Positions 42,609-51,308 of a DNA stretch of 64,000 nucleotides are shown in pieces. The notes under the pieces are model-generated. The model saw only the letters and a list, made by a program, of their open reading frames with translations. It was not told the DNA's origin and ran no database searches. Position numbers and translations under genes: made by a program. The DNA lies in assembly GCF_900142215.1 (NCBI RefSeq), contig NZ_FRAC01000006.1, positions 519,584-583,583 on the forward strand, in the 5' to 3' direction. The stretch's first letter is position 1. Every line of letters starts with the position of its first letter. The stretch is from Anaerocolumna jejuensis DSM 15929. Its GTDB lineage: Bacteria; Bacillota; Clostridia; Lachnospirales; Lachnospiraceae.

Positions 42609-45600
42609 TTACAGTGTTATGATAACATCCTCTTCAATTTCTGTTTCAAATTGATAGGTCTTAATAACGTTATCTTTTACCATAATCTCTAATTTGTAAT
42701 CTGCTAACTTATTTGCTGTTGCCTGCTCGATTGTAACTGTTACACCTTCCATACTACCCAAGATGTCCTCGATATCTGAAAGATTTACTCTTGCTAACAT
42801 TTTATCAACCTTAGCAATTTGACGTTCAGGGTCAATAACATTACCATCCTTATCTTTGATTACTGCATATATGTACTTTCTTCTGCGCACTAAGATAAAG
42901 AAGAAGTAAAATCCTGCAGTTGCAACTACTGTACCAATAATAGCAATTACAATTGGAATTATTGGACTAGGAACCGGTTTAACAGGTTCTGGGGAAGGTG
43001 TTGGTTCAACAACTTCTGGCACCGGTGTAGGTTCTGGTTCTTCTGTCCCGTCAATACCCAATGTTACATCCAAATCTACTGGGGGTTTTTCTGGTTCAAG
43101 TGTTGGTTCAGGCTCTACTATCTCAGGGTCAATTACAGATGGTGTAGGTGTAGGCTGCTTTGTTTCAGCTTTATCCTCAACTTTTACAGGTTTCTTATCT
43201 GTATCACCTTTAGTAGTGTTATCTTCTGAGGTTTTACCTTTATCAGTGTCATCTTTTACTGTTTTATCCTCTTCCTTGGTAGTGTCATCGATTGGCTCTT
43301 CATCAGTTGTATCTTCAACCACATCCTTAACCAATTCAAAATCAATCTGTCTCTCGGTTTGGTTCTCGTCCAATGAAACTGCACCTGTTACTACCTCTGT
43401 TGTATCATCTATCTTGACCTCTTGCTTATCACCTGAGGTTAAATCATGCACAACAATAACGCTTACTTCCACTATTTTTGAACCCTTTAAGATTATAGTA
43501 TGATTACCCAATTCCACGTTTTCAAAGCTGTATCTACCCTCGGTATCAGTATAAGTAACCCTTGGCTTAGAGTGTAGCTCTACCCTTTCGCCTACCCTTG
43601 GCTTACCATCTGTATCTATGACTATACCAAACACTCTACCATAAATGACTTCTGGCTCTTTTGTTGGTTCCGGGGTCTTGGTAGGCTCCGGGGTTGTTGG
43701 AACAGGTGTTACAACAACGGGTGGAACAGGGTCAGGTGTTACAATGACAGGTTGTTCTGGTTCTGGAGTTACTACCACTGGTGGCACTTCTGTTGGAGCC
43801 GGTGGATTAGTTGGTGTAGGAGTTACTATTACTGGAGGCTCTTCCGTTGGAACTGGTGGATTGGTCGGCTCTGGGGTTACACTTGGCTCTTCCGTTGGTT
43901 CTGGAGGATTTGTTGGTTCCGGTGTAACACTCGGTTCCTCTGTTGGTTCCGGAGGATTTGTTGGTTCCGGTGTAGGTGTAATCTCTATTGCCGGGCCTGT
44001 TACAACTGGTGTAGGGTCGGGTGTAGGTGTAGGGTCAGTAGGAACTACTACTGGAGGTTGATTTACCTCTAACATTGCAATAAAGTGCAAATCTGCTTTA
44101 CCCATAGTAAGCTGTTCGCCCGGCTGTACCAGCTTAGATAGCTCTGTACACCACCATCCTTTAAAGGTATACCCATCTACTATAATTCCACTCATTACTG
44201 TTACAGTATCATCTTTTGCATATTCATTAGTATCTACTGGTGTAATTATTGTTGTATCTGCACCTGCGCTATAATAAGCATGATACTTTTCTTCTACTGG
44301 GATTACTGCATTGGGAGTCCATTGTGCTGTAAGATTTGCCCCTGTTCCCGGCATTGTAAAGGTATCTCCAATTTGCACTGTAACGCCTAACTGCTCTATG
44401 TAATACCCTGTAAAGGTAAATCCATCCGTTAACGGTGTTGGACCCATAACTGTTACTGTTTGTCCCGGCTGATAGCTATTACTATCAAACGGTACATTAG
44501 CTACCATTGCACCACCTGAATAACTTACCTTACAAAATGCTTGCCACTGTGCTGTTGCAAAAGTATCGGCTGTTATTGTATAAGGATTTGGTATGTCCCA
44601 ACCATTAAATGCATATCCTTGCGTTAAAGAAGTCATAAAGCTTGTTGTTGATGGAATTGGTAAGCTTACCTCTGTACCCTCGTCATACTGTGCAGTTGGT
44701 GGAGCAGATACATACATCCATGCAATACCCATATCAAATGTAAGATTAAACTTTTGCTTTGCTTTTGGTGTCCACTGAGCATATAATTTACCAGCTCCCA
44801 ACCCAAACACTGTAAATGCACTTCTAACTTCATCCTCTGAAATTGGAATACCTGAGCCATCTGCTTTTGTATTCCAACCGCCAAAATCAAAACCTTCACG
44901 AGTAAAAGTATTTTTCTTAGCTGTAAAATTCATATTATAAATGTCACTATAATTAGTACTATCCACTGGTGCAAGACCTGTTCCGCCATTAGGTAAATAT
45001 GTAATATAATTTCCGGCTACAACCTCTTCCTCTTGCCATACTACATAAAGCAATGTGTTATCAAATACACTGTAACTAGTTGTATAAATCATATCCATAC
45101 CACTCATAAAATTTGGCCCAAATGGTATTAACGATGCTGATTTGCTCAATGTTAAAGGACTTGTAGAAAAACCTATTGGTTTATACCCTGTCCTCGTCAG
45201 ACCTGTCAAATCTGGAAGAACTACAACATCGCCTGCTTTATGAACATTAGTATCTTCTGCCAAATTACCTGTACCACCATTTAGATTAAAAGTTAAGTGA
45301 TACCCGATAGCTACATATTTTACATATAAGGCCTTATCACCTGTGATTGTTAATTTATCTCCGGCAGAGTATTTTGTGCCTGAATAATCTGCATTTTCGT
45401 AGATACCCTCGATTTCATATCCTGATGCTGCGGAGGAACTACAATCAAGAATTGTTACTTCATCGCCTGCTTTATAAATTGTTGGGTCTGTAATTGTACC
45501 AAGACCACCTATTGCTGATGTGTCATAGGTTACTATAAAATCTTCACTTACTTCCCACTGACCATACATTAAAACGTCATCTGCTGGCATAGTATATTTA

Positions 45601-46661
45601 GCACTATATAAGGTATCTCCCTCAGTATAAGCCTGTGCTAATGTCCAACCCAAAAACTCATAATCTTCTCGTTTTTGTGGAGTTACTAATGATACATCTT
45701 CACCAGCAATATACCGTGATGTATCAGTGTATGTATAGTCTGTACCATCATTACGAGCATAGGTTATCTCATGTTGCTTTACCCATGTGGTATTAGGACT
45801 GATAAAGACTTGCTTATAGTACCCAGCTCCATCTGTTGCATATGCATTTTCCAAATATCTTGGAAAACCTAGGTAACCAAAAACTGGATTTGAATCTGGA
45901 AATACTATATTCTGCCCTAATCTTATAACTCCCGGAGCATAATTCTTGATTGCATATTCGTGGACAATCATATTATCTGGTATCTCTAAGGTATCACCAG
46001 AAGAAAGATTAGTGAATGCTCCTGACAAAATTTCTGTCACTTGATACCCAGCCAAAGAATTTGGTACTGATACTGTACCTACTGCGCTGCCTGTAAACTG
46101 CTTAATCACTGCCTTGTTATCCATAGTTAAGTTATATGTGTAATCACCTGATGTCAAATTTTCGGCTGCATATGCAATTGAACTACCTGAGTTGGTATCG
46201 TGATAAACACCTTCTACGTAATAACTCGCACCATCATTAATAAAGGAATCTCCCACTTGGCAAATACCCACATACTGCACTGTAACACCAACTGATTTAT
46301 ACAGTTTATAGCCTAAGAATTGCAGATTTGGGTACTTTACATCAACGTCAATGTCATTATGTAATTCTGCACTACCCTCCACTGCCTCTCTATAAAATGG
46401 CTTCCGCTGTATAGTTATAGTATCTCCGCTACTGTATGAGTTTGTATCAATGTCTGTCATATAGTAATCGTTAAAAGCATCGTCATGATACAATGTATCA
46501 AATAATTCACCAGAATCTAAATAAATCTCAGAATGATAACTCATTGAATATGTATCCGCTGCTTTTATAGTAACACCAGTACCTATATTACCTACTGCCA
46601 AGAATAATGCCATTGCCATAGAAACTACCCTAATTGCTCTATCTTTCACCCTCTTTATCAT
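42609..46661 (-). CDS. Large membrane-anchored surface protein (InlB-type repeats, Pro/Thr stalk)
   Basis: 1350 residues from the ATG at 46661 (AGAGGA upstream). Signal peptide (VVSMAMALFLAVGNIGTG to IKA); then several Listeria-Bacteroides (InlB B-type) beta-grasp repeats with the GW ending (e.g. EFLGWTLAQAY, FDFGGWNTKADG, AFNGWDIPNP); a Pro/Thr/Glu stalk (PEPTNPPEPTEEPSVT units); a Cna-B/carboxypeptidase-regulatory-like domain (GRVFGIVIDTDGKPRVGE); a long acidic linker; one membrane helix (PIIPIVIAIIGTVVATAGF); and a 95-residue cytoplasmic domain. It has no LPXTG, so it is held by the membrane span. It is suited to cell-cell contact, possibly mating-pair adhesion. Confidence 0.85.
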   Translation of the reverse strand: MIKRVKDRAIRVVSMAMALFLAVGNIGTGVTIKAADTYSMSYHSEIYLDSGELFDTLYHDDAFNDYYMTDIDTNSYSSGDTITIQRKPFYREAVEGSAELHNDIDVDVKYPNLQFLGYKLYKSVGVTVQYVGICQVGDSFINDGASYYVEGVYHDTNSGSSIAYAAENLTSGDYTYNLTMDNKAVIKQFTGSAVGTVSVPNSLAGYQVTEILSGAFTNLSSGDTLEIPDNMIVHEYAIKNYAPGVIRLGQNIVFPDSNPVFGYLGFPRYLENAYATDGAGYYKQVFISPNTTWVKQHEITYARNDGTDYTYTDTSRYIAGEDVSLVTPQKREDYEFLGWTLAQAYTEGDTLYSAKYTMPADDVLMYGQWEVSEDFIVTYDTSAIGGLGTITDPTIYKAGDEVTILDCSSSAASGYEIEGIYENADYSGTKYSAGDKLTITGDKALYVKYVAIGYHLTFNLNGGTGNLAEDTNVHKAGDVVVLPDLTGLTRTGYKPIGFSTSPLTLSKSASLIPFGPNFMSGMDMIYTTSYSVFDNTLLYVVWQEEEVVAGNYITYLPNGGTGLAPVDSTNYSDIYNMNFTAKKNTFTREGFDFGGWNTKADGSGIPISEDEVRSAFTVFGLGAGKLYAQWTPKAKQKFNLTFDMGIAWMYVSAPPTAQYDEGTEVSLPIPSTTSFMTSLTQGYAFNGWDIPNPYTITADTFATAQWQAFCKVSYSGGAMVANVPFDSNSYQPGQTVTVMGPTPLTDGFTFTGYYIEQLGVTVQIGDTFTMPGTGANLTAQWTPNAVIPVEEKYHAYYSAGADTTIITPVDTNEYAKDDTVTVMSGIIVDGYTFKGWWCTELSKLVQPGEQLTMGKADLHFIAMLEVNQPPVVVPTDPTPTPDPTPVVTGPAIEITPTPEPTNPPEPTEEPSVTPEPTNPPEPTEEPSVTPEPTNPPVPTEEPPVIVTPTPTNPPAPTEVPPVVVTPEPEQPVIVTPDPVPPVVVTPVPTTPEPTKTPEPTKEPEVIYGRVFGIVIDTDGKPRVGERVELHSKPRVTYTDTEGRYSFENVELGNHTIILKGSKIVEVSVIVVHDLTSGDKQEVKIDDTTEVVTGAVSLDENQTERQIDFELVKDVVEDTTDEEPIDDTTKEEDKTVKDDTDKGKTSEDNTTKGDTDKKPVKVEDKAETKQPTPTPSVIDPEIVEPEPTLEPEKPPVDLDVTLGIDGTEEPEPTPVPEVVEPTPSPEPVKPVPSPIIPIVIAIIGTVVATAGFYFFFILVRRRKYIYAVIKDKDGNVIDPERQIAKVDKMLARVNLSDIEDILGSMEGVTVTIEQATANKLADYKLEIMVKDNVIKTYQFETEIEEDVIITL
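43859..43978. repeat. Tandem repeat in the Pro/Thr stalk
   Basis: Near-identical units of about 54 bp (GGTTCCGGTGTAACACTCGG-type) encode PEPTNPPEPTEEPSVT repeats. The unit number can vary by slippage or recombination. Confidence 0.75.
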
Positions 46662-46859
46662 CGCTATTTTCCTCTCTTTCATTATTTTTATTTTCCATTA
46701 CTTATGGTCTTTTCTGTCTCTTTTTATGTCCACTTTTCCTTATAACTGTCATTTATACAAATCAAAAAGGACAATCTTAAGCATTTGGGCTTCAATTTGG
46801 CTGAATACCCATATCTCTTAATTGTCCTTTAACTCTCTAAATCTTTTTGGCTGAAACTC

Positions 46860-47372
46860 TCAGCAACTTTTCTTCATCTCTCTAATTGCTTTGATGTCTT
46901 TTATCAGACCTCTAAGACTATTACTGTATCTCCAGTCTTTTGCAAAGTTGTCTAAATACTCACTTACCTCTGCTATATTACTATCAATAAAGGTTTTATT
47001 ATATTCAGTTATCAGCATACCACTCTTGTTTCTATTATCCGCAAATATGATTATGTATTTGCTGCCTTGGGAAAGTGATTCTATTTTTTCCTTTCCAATC
47101 GCATAGGCTGTATACCCATTAATTTTACCCGTTTCGATTAATTCAATATCTGGGTCTTTAAACCAGTTAAATTTATAACCATATACTCGCTCTAACATAG
47201 ATAATTCTGATTTTGGTGCAAGTATTATTAAGCAAACAGCCAAAGCTATTATTCTAACACTTGTTTCAGAACCTGCCCCATATAGTACTGCAGATACTAT
47301 ATACCACACCACAAACATAATACTTATTACTAAACCCACAAAAAACTTGAAATTATTAAACTTCCTTACCAT
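46860..47372 (-). CDS. Two-span membrane protein, 170 residues
   Basis: Two N-terminal membrane helices (FFVGLVISIMFVVWYIVSAVL and VRIIALAVCLIILAP) followed by a cytoplasmic domain of about 110 residues. ATG after AAGGAGAG. It is the last gene of a run of four small genes with gaps of 2-21 bp. A hairpin with flanking A/T-runs (GGACAAT...ATTGTCC, about 46763-46830) follows its stop. Function unknown. Confidence 0.55.
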   Translation of the reverse strand: MVRKFNNFKFFVGLVISIMFVVWYIVSAVLYGAGSETSVRIIALAVCLIILAPKSELSMLERVYGYKFNWFKDPDIELIETGKINGYTAYAIGKEKIESLSQGSKYIIIFADNRNKSGMLITEYNKTFIDSNIAEVSEYLDNFAKDWRYSNSLRGLIKDIKAIREMKKSC

Positions 47373-47374
47373 AA

Positions 47375-47665
47375 TTAATACTCTCCTTCTTGTAGCTCGG
47401 CTTCGGCAAATTTATCTTTTCCTACCCTGAACTCAACATTACTTATCATTCTTGCAAAAGCCACCCCACACAGAGCTGCTATCACATTGGCTGCCACTAT
47501 CTCAAAACTTTTTAAAACCTGTACATAAGTTGTATCTATAAACTGCACTACCTCTTGTGTGTCCCTTAAATACAAACTTACCAATAACTGGTCATTTCTA
47601 AACATGTGCAAATAAATTCCAAAAACTACTATTGATGCTACAAAACTAAAAACTGCTCTCCTCAT
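47375..47665 (-). CDS. Two-span membrane protein, 96 residues
   Basis: Two hydrophobic segments (VFSFVASIVVFGIYLHMF and EIVAANVIAALCGVAFARM) and a short charged tail. ATG after GAGAGGGTA. It ends 2 bp before the next gene, so they are translationally coupled. No family recognised. The plan (two short spans with an outside loop) resembles small accessory subunits of membrane machines. Confidence 0.55.
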   Translation of the reverse strand: MRRAVFSFVASIVVFGIYLHMFRNDQLLVSLYLRDTQEVVQFIDTTYVQVLKSFEIVAANVIAALCGVAFARMISNVEFRVGKDKFAEAELQEGEY

Positions 47666-47685
47666 AGTAAATACCCTCTCTTCAA

Positions 47686-47985
47686 TTATTTAAAATCCAA
47701 TCTAAGTGTCTCACCCTCTAAGTCATTTACTGTAACTGTATTAAAACCGATTGGTACAAAAGCAGATTTACCCTTTTCTAAAACCAATCCTTTCTGCTTA
47801 TTTTTCTCAGTCACAATGTAATCATAATCTCTATTTGTGGAGAAATTTGCACCAATGGATAAGGTACCATCCACATTTGATAACAGGCTACCATTACACA
47901 CTACATTATCATTATTAGGCTTACCCACATATATAAGTCCACAAACCATTACTAATAAAGCTATTACAGTTACTGCTTTTCCCAT
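47686..47985 (-). CDS. Membrane-anchored small beta-domain protein
   Basis: 99 residues with one N-terminal span (MGKAVTVIALLVMVCGLIYVG; the Cys could be a lipidation site although the lipobox is poor) and a beta-rich extracytoplasmic domain (GTLSIGANFSTNRDYDYIV). It resembles the anchored proteins at 23.1-24.1 kb in plan, including 'NG.LL.N.DGT' and 'LEKG' turns. ATG after AAGGAGAG. Confidence 0.55.
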   Translation of the reverse strand: MGKAVTVIALLVMVCGLIYVGKPNNDNVVCNGSLLSNVDGTLSIGANFSTNRDYDYIVTEKNKQKGLVLEKGKSAFVPIGFNTVTVNDLEGETLRLDFK

Positions 47986-48005
47986 AATCTAACACTCTCC
48001 TTTTC

Positions 48006-48344
48006 TTAGTTCTGCTCGGCTTCGGCAGGTCCTATAATTGACCTTAATTTCTCTGCTATATCATTACCATAAATAATATAGTAACAAAATTTATCATCTG
48101 CTATATCATAGTAAAATTTACCTGTTTCTAATTCACGCAATATTCGGTTTCCTTGTGTATTGGATTTTACTTCTCCGTCCATCCAAAAGCCGCTTAAATT
48201 ACCTGAGTTATAGTAAGAGGTTTGGATATTAAGCAGTTTCTCGAATACTGGTCTATTGAAGTAAATTCTATCTTTACCTGCCTTTGTCCAACGATTACCG
48301 CCTAACTCAATTAATTTCTCAATCTTCTGCTCTTTTGATAACAT
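48006..48344 (-). CDS. Hypothetical soluble protein, 112 residues
   Basis: Contains GGNRWTKAGKDRIYFN, which resembles phage and mobile-element proteins with an N-terminal 'R-W-x-K-x-x-x-R-I-Y' strand, but I cannot assign a family with confidence. ATG after GGGTAGG. First gene of the run 48006-46860. Confidence 0.5.
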   Translation of the reverse strand: MLSKEQKIEKLIELGGNRWTKAGKDRIYFNRPVFEKLLNIQTSYYNSGNLSGFWMDGEVKSNTQGNRILRELETGKFYYDIADDKFCYYIIYGNDIAEKLRSIIGPAEAEQN

Positions 48345-48525
48345 ATTGGTTACCTACCCTTCATTATTTTTATATACCCATTAATGTATCTGTTATAATA
48401 ACTGTCCTAATTTTCTGATATTACTGTAATAAAAAAGAACCATACTGCATCCCCGGAGTATCAATACCCCTTAGGTGCTATATAGTCCTCTAACTCTATG
48501 CTTTCCAACTAACCCAGTTGGTTGC

Positions 48526-48735
48526 TTATCTATTCTTTAACTCTTCTAAATACTTTTTCTTAATTTCTGCTCGTTCTTCTAATGTAAGGTGCTCCGCTAT
48601 GTAAGGCTCACATGCTAATCTTATTGATTCTGTAACTTCAACATTTTCTTTATCCTTTATTGCTTGTAATTCCTTATGCATTAAAGGTTCGAAGCTCGCT
48701 AAAACCTTACTTGTATACTTTGTAACTTGTGGCAT
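48526..48735 (-). CDS. Small probable regulator, 69 residues
   Basis: Start at the ATG at 48735 after GGAGGGGGTAG. An N-terminal basic strand (VTKYTSKVLASFEP) and two helices (ESIRLACEPYIAEHL, EERAEIKKKYLEEL) suggest a ribbon-helix-helix-like or small helical DNA-binding protein. It faces the divergent nuclease-like gene across a spacer with three ATATGTTT repeats. Confidence 0.45.
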   Translation of the reverse strand: MPQVTKYTSKVLASFEPLMHKELQAIKDKENVEVTESIRLACEPYIAEHLTLEERAEIKKKYLEELKNR

Positions 48736-48792
48736 ATGAACTACCCCCTCCATTCCTATATCTTATCTGCATCTATAATATAGCGGGTGCCA

Positions 48793-48844
48793 ATATGTTT
48801 GTCAATATGTTTATGCATATTTATATAAATATGTTTATACATAT
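48793..48844. promoter_or_regulatory. Iterated ATATGTTT operator-like repeats
   Basis: ATATGTTT occurs at 48793-48800, and ATATGTTTATGCATAT / ATATGTTTATACATAT at 48805-48820 and 48829-48844. Starts are 12 and 24 bp apart, near helical phase, between divergent genes. This suggests binding by a small regulator such as the 48526 product. Confidence 0.5.
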
Positions 48845-48962
48845 ATGTATCATTGAGATATCTTACAAATTAGACATTTTGTAATTTGAAATTGTTGTAA
48901 AACTTACCATTTTATCTTATAATGTAGAAAAAATATCCAAATTAGCCCAAGGGGGATGGTAT

Positions 48963-49679
48963 ATGTATCAAAAAGCTGTAGCTCAAGATTTACAAGAACA
49001 GATTAACAAAGCTGTTAATAATATTGCAATGGATACTATAAACGAGTATTTAAAAAGTAAAGATGCTTCAATCGAAGGTAGAGAAGAAGCGATAACCGAA
49101 GTCTTAAGAAGCAAAATGAATGAATCTTTAATGAGTAGAATTTCTAAGGCCTTAAAAGGTAAAAGTATCAATGGAATACATTTTAATGTATATACTTATA
49201 AAGATGATGCTGAAAAAGAATTTGGTGCAGATTTAGCTGGGTTTTTAGAATTGGATTTAGGAGCAGAAAAAATCAAAAAAGCTTTTATTGCTCAATCTAA
49301 AATATGCCAACCACACGCAGATAAAGAAATTGGAAAATACTATTCAGGCGATAATCCGGATATTCAGAAACAGGCTTCAAATATGCTCAAAATTACTTCA
49401 GATTCATTCTTCTTTCTATATACAGAAGATGGTGTATTTGTGGTATCAGCACAGCATGTAAAGGCACGCGGTGTTAATACTGTTACCACTAAAGAATTGC
49501 ATTATAAAAACCTTGGAAGTTTTTATTCTGAGTTTTTTCAATGCTTTATAGGTGACCATAAAATTGCTGATTTCTATGATGATAAAAAATCATTAAGTGA
49601 TTATGCTTCTACTCTAAATGTTAAAAATATATTATATATTCAAGCGAAACTTGATAAGAACTCTAGTGAGAACAAATAA
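48963..49679 (+). CDS. PD-(D/E)XK nuclease-like protein
   Basis: 238 residues on the plus strand, RBS AAGGGGGA. Residues 70-115 read NVYTYKDDAEKEFGADLAG, then FLELDLG and KKAFIAQSKI: Glu86, Asp90 in 'E-x-x-G-A-D' and Gln111-x-Lys113, a pattern seen in restriction-like defence nucleases (E...GAD...QxK). The rest is helical. A good terminator follows. It converges with a HEPN-like gene. The nuclease role is inferred from motif only. Confidence 0.6.
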   Translation: MYQKAVAQDLQEQINKAVNNIAMDTINEYLKSKDASIEGREEAITEVLRSKMNESLMSRISKALKGKSINGIHFNVYTYKDDAEKEFGADLAGFLELDLGAEKIKKAFIAQSKICQPHADKEIGKYYSGDNPDIQKQASNMLKITSDSFFFLYTEDGVFVVSAQHVKARGVNTVTTKELHYKNLGSFYSEFFQCFIGDHKIADFYDDKKSLSDYASTLNVKNILYIQAKLDKNSSENK

Positions 49680-49722
49680 TTTTATTTCATGCATTATCTT
49701 TACATACTGGTCAAGAGCAAAC

Positions 49723-49775
49723 AAAGAGGGTATCCTACAAGTCACAAATGTCTTATGAAATACCCTCTTTTTTAT
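49723..49775 (+). terminator. Terminator of the nuclease-like gene
   Basis: AAAGAGGGTA pairs with TACCCTCTTT over a 28-nt loop, followed by TTTTTATA. Confidence 0.7.
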
Positions 49776-49805
49776 ACCCAAGCCAATCATTATGAAATTA
49801 ATGAG

Positions 49806-50447
49806 CTATTCTTTATCATAAATTATTTCTGATAAACTTTTTCCTAGTACTGCATTCAACTCTTCCATCGTAGATACAGGCTCCTGATGCATAGTTACAC
49901 TTGTTCGAGAAAAATCATCTTTCCAATTTTCATTGGTATAAGACTTATGATTCATATAGATTTCGCAATATGAATACAAGACTTCTAATGTATTTGATAT
50001 AAAATAATAATCACCATAGATATCACCTTTTTCAAAGAAATAGCGCCAATCCATAAAACCATCTTTATATTTCTCTAAGTTAGCTAAAAGTTGGTCCTTG
50101 CTAATTTTAGAAGATAACATTTTTGTTATTTCACTTTTAGAGTTCTCATCTATATATTCAAATAGCCCTTTTAAGTTATGTCCATTTGGATATTGTGTTA
50201 AATTAGATGGCTCTTCTTTGCTTCTTTCATTTTTTTCCCAATAATCAAATGAGTATATAAGCTTAAGATAAAGTTCTATTGCAAAAAAACCATTTGTCGC
50301 AGCAACAGGCATAGTACTATCATAAGCTATTTTATCCTTTGATTCTACTTGCTTTTTCTTTAAATATTCATAATTATTATGAAAACCCTTAGCAGTAAAA
50401 TATATGCTTGTTAAGTTTGAATATTTTATTTCATTAGTTTTCCCCAT
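49806..50447 (-). CDS. HEPN-like protein
   Basis: 213 residues from the ATG at 50447 (GGAGG 7 nt upstream). NGFFAIELYLKLIYSF followed after a charged loop by YPNGHNLKGLFEYI is the typical arrangement of HEPN-like helical proteins (the GH-x-L motif), but the RNase R-x4-6-H signature is not evident. It may be a toxin, sensor or scaffold. A GAGGGCAGCATTTT hairpin lies before the next gene. Confidence 0.55.
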   Translation of the reverse strand: MGKTNEIKYSNLTSIYFTAKGFHNNYEYLKKKQVESKDKIAYDSTMPVAATNGFFAIELYLKLIYSFDYWEKNERSKEEPSNLTQYPNGHNLKGLFEYIDENSKSEITKMLSSKISKDQLLANLEKYKDGFMDWRYFFEKGDIYGDYYFISNTLEVLYSYCEIYMNHKSYTNENWKDDFSRTSVTMHQEPVSTMEELNAVLGKSLSEIIYDKE

Positions 50448-50541
50448 CAATTTTCCTCCAGATTTATTTTGTAACCATTATATTACAATAATATTTTAGC
50501 AAAAAAGCATATAAAAATATAGTATTATTATTTCAAATTTT

Positions 50542-50570
50542 GAGGGCAGCATTTTCAAAATGCTGCCCTC
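50542..50570 (-). terminator. Perfect hairpin after the 50587 gene
   Basis: GAGGGCAGCATTTT / AAAATGCTGCCCTC, perfect 14-bp stem with a 1-nt loop (near-cruciform). Confidence 0.65.
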
Positions 50571-50586
50571 TCCTATCATTTGAGTA

Positions 50587-50805
50587 TTATCTGCAAATAC
50601 CCCGTTTCTTCAAAATTTCACTGACTTCCTCTAAAGCCTTTACATAACCAGAATCCCAAGCATACTGTGTATCATTATGTATTGCAGGTTCGCTAATACC
50701 CCGAATTAGCTTTATAAAGTCTTCACCTAACTCTTTTTCCTTTGGATTCTCTAAGTCCTCATTTAACTTGATTTTTCTTAATTCATCTACTTTTGCTTTT
50801 AACAT
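50587..50805 (-). CDS. Small hypothetical protein, 72 residues
   Basis: Helical, charged (LKAKVDELRKIKLNEDLENP). ATG at 50805; a GTG three codons upstream is possible. Upstream TATGGACAATTAAACC resembles the TGGACA word before other units. Unrecognised. Confidence 0.45.
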   Translation of the reverse strand: MLKAKVDELRKIKLNEDLENPKEKELGEDFIKLIRGISEPAIHNDTQYAWDSGYVKALEEVSEILKKRGICR

Positions 50806-50920
50806 CTTGAGCACCTACCCTCTTTCTGTCATTTAATTAGAGTAGGTTTAATTGTCCATATGGTCTGATGGGTGTCCATATTATACTTTTTACTACCAAC
50901 TTTTGCATTATGCGGGACAG

Positions 50921-50957
50921 AGAGCCGGGGCATATGTAACCCATATGCCCCGGCTCT
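50921..50957 (-). terminator. Perfect 16-bp stem hairpin
   Basis: AGAGCCGGGGCATATG / CATATGCCCCGGCTCT around TAACC. TGCGGGACAG precedes it (variant of the family flank). It ends the 47-codon gene that follows. Confidence 0.65.
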
Positions 50958-51003
50958 CTCGCTTGTATTACTAATTAACTTTATAAAGGGATTTATATAA
51001 AAG

Positions 51004-51147
51004 CTATTTTGCTATAGCTGACTTTGAAGATACCCCATAAGTGAGGATATCACACAAATCTTCAAATAAGTCCTCGGATACTGTTTCCTCATCCGGCAAA
51101 AGTATCTGAGTTATTATTTCTTTGGCTGTATGTTCAATTGATTTCAA
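51004..51147 (-). CDS. Very small protein, 47 residues, TTG start
   Basis: A TTG-initiated frame with GAAAGTGGG upstream. It encodes a helical acidic peptide (KSIEHTAKEIITQILLPDE ... SEDLFEDLCDILTYG). A CACTGCAG motif with ATGGACAG lies about 45-75 bp upstream. The amino-acid composition is protein-like, but it is short. Confidence 0.45.
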   Translation of the reverse strand: MKSIEHTAKEIITQILLPDEETVSEDLFEDLCDILTYGVSSKSAIAK

Positions 51148-51308
51148 GATTTATTACCCACTTTCTGTTCTTTCTACCCTTAATATAGATTAAACTGCAG
51201 TGGGTTTGGCTCTTTCTGTCCATTTACTGACTTTATATGTTATAAAAATTATTTTTGACATTTAAAAAGGAAGTGGCAACACCGTAGCATTACCACTTCC
51301 TTCAATGA

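Noticed and set aside
43645..44061. Gly/Ser/Val-rich plus-strand frame of 138 codons
   Set aside because: A shadow of the Pro/Thr stalk repeat of the surface protein; low complexity and no start signal.
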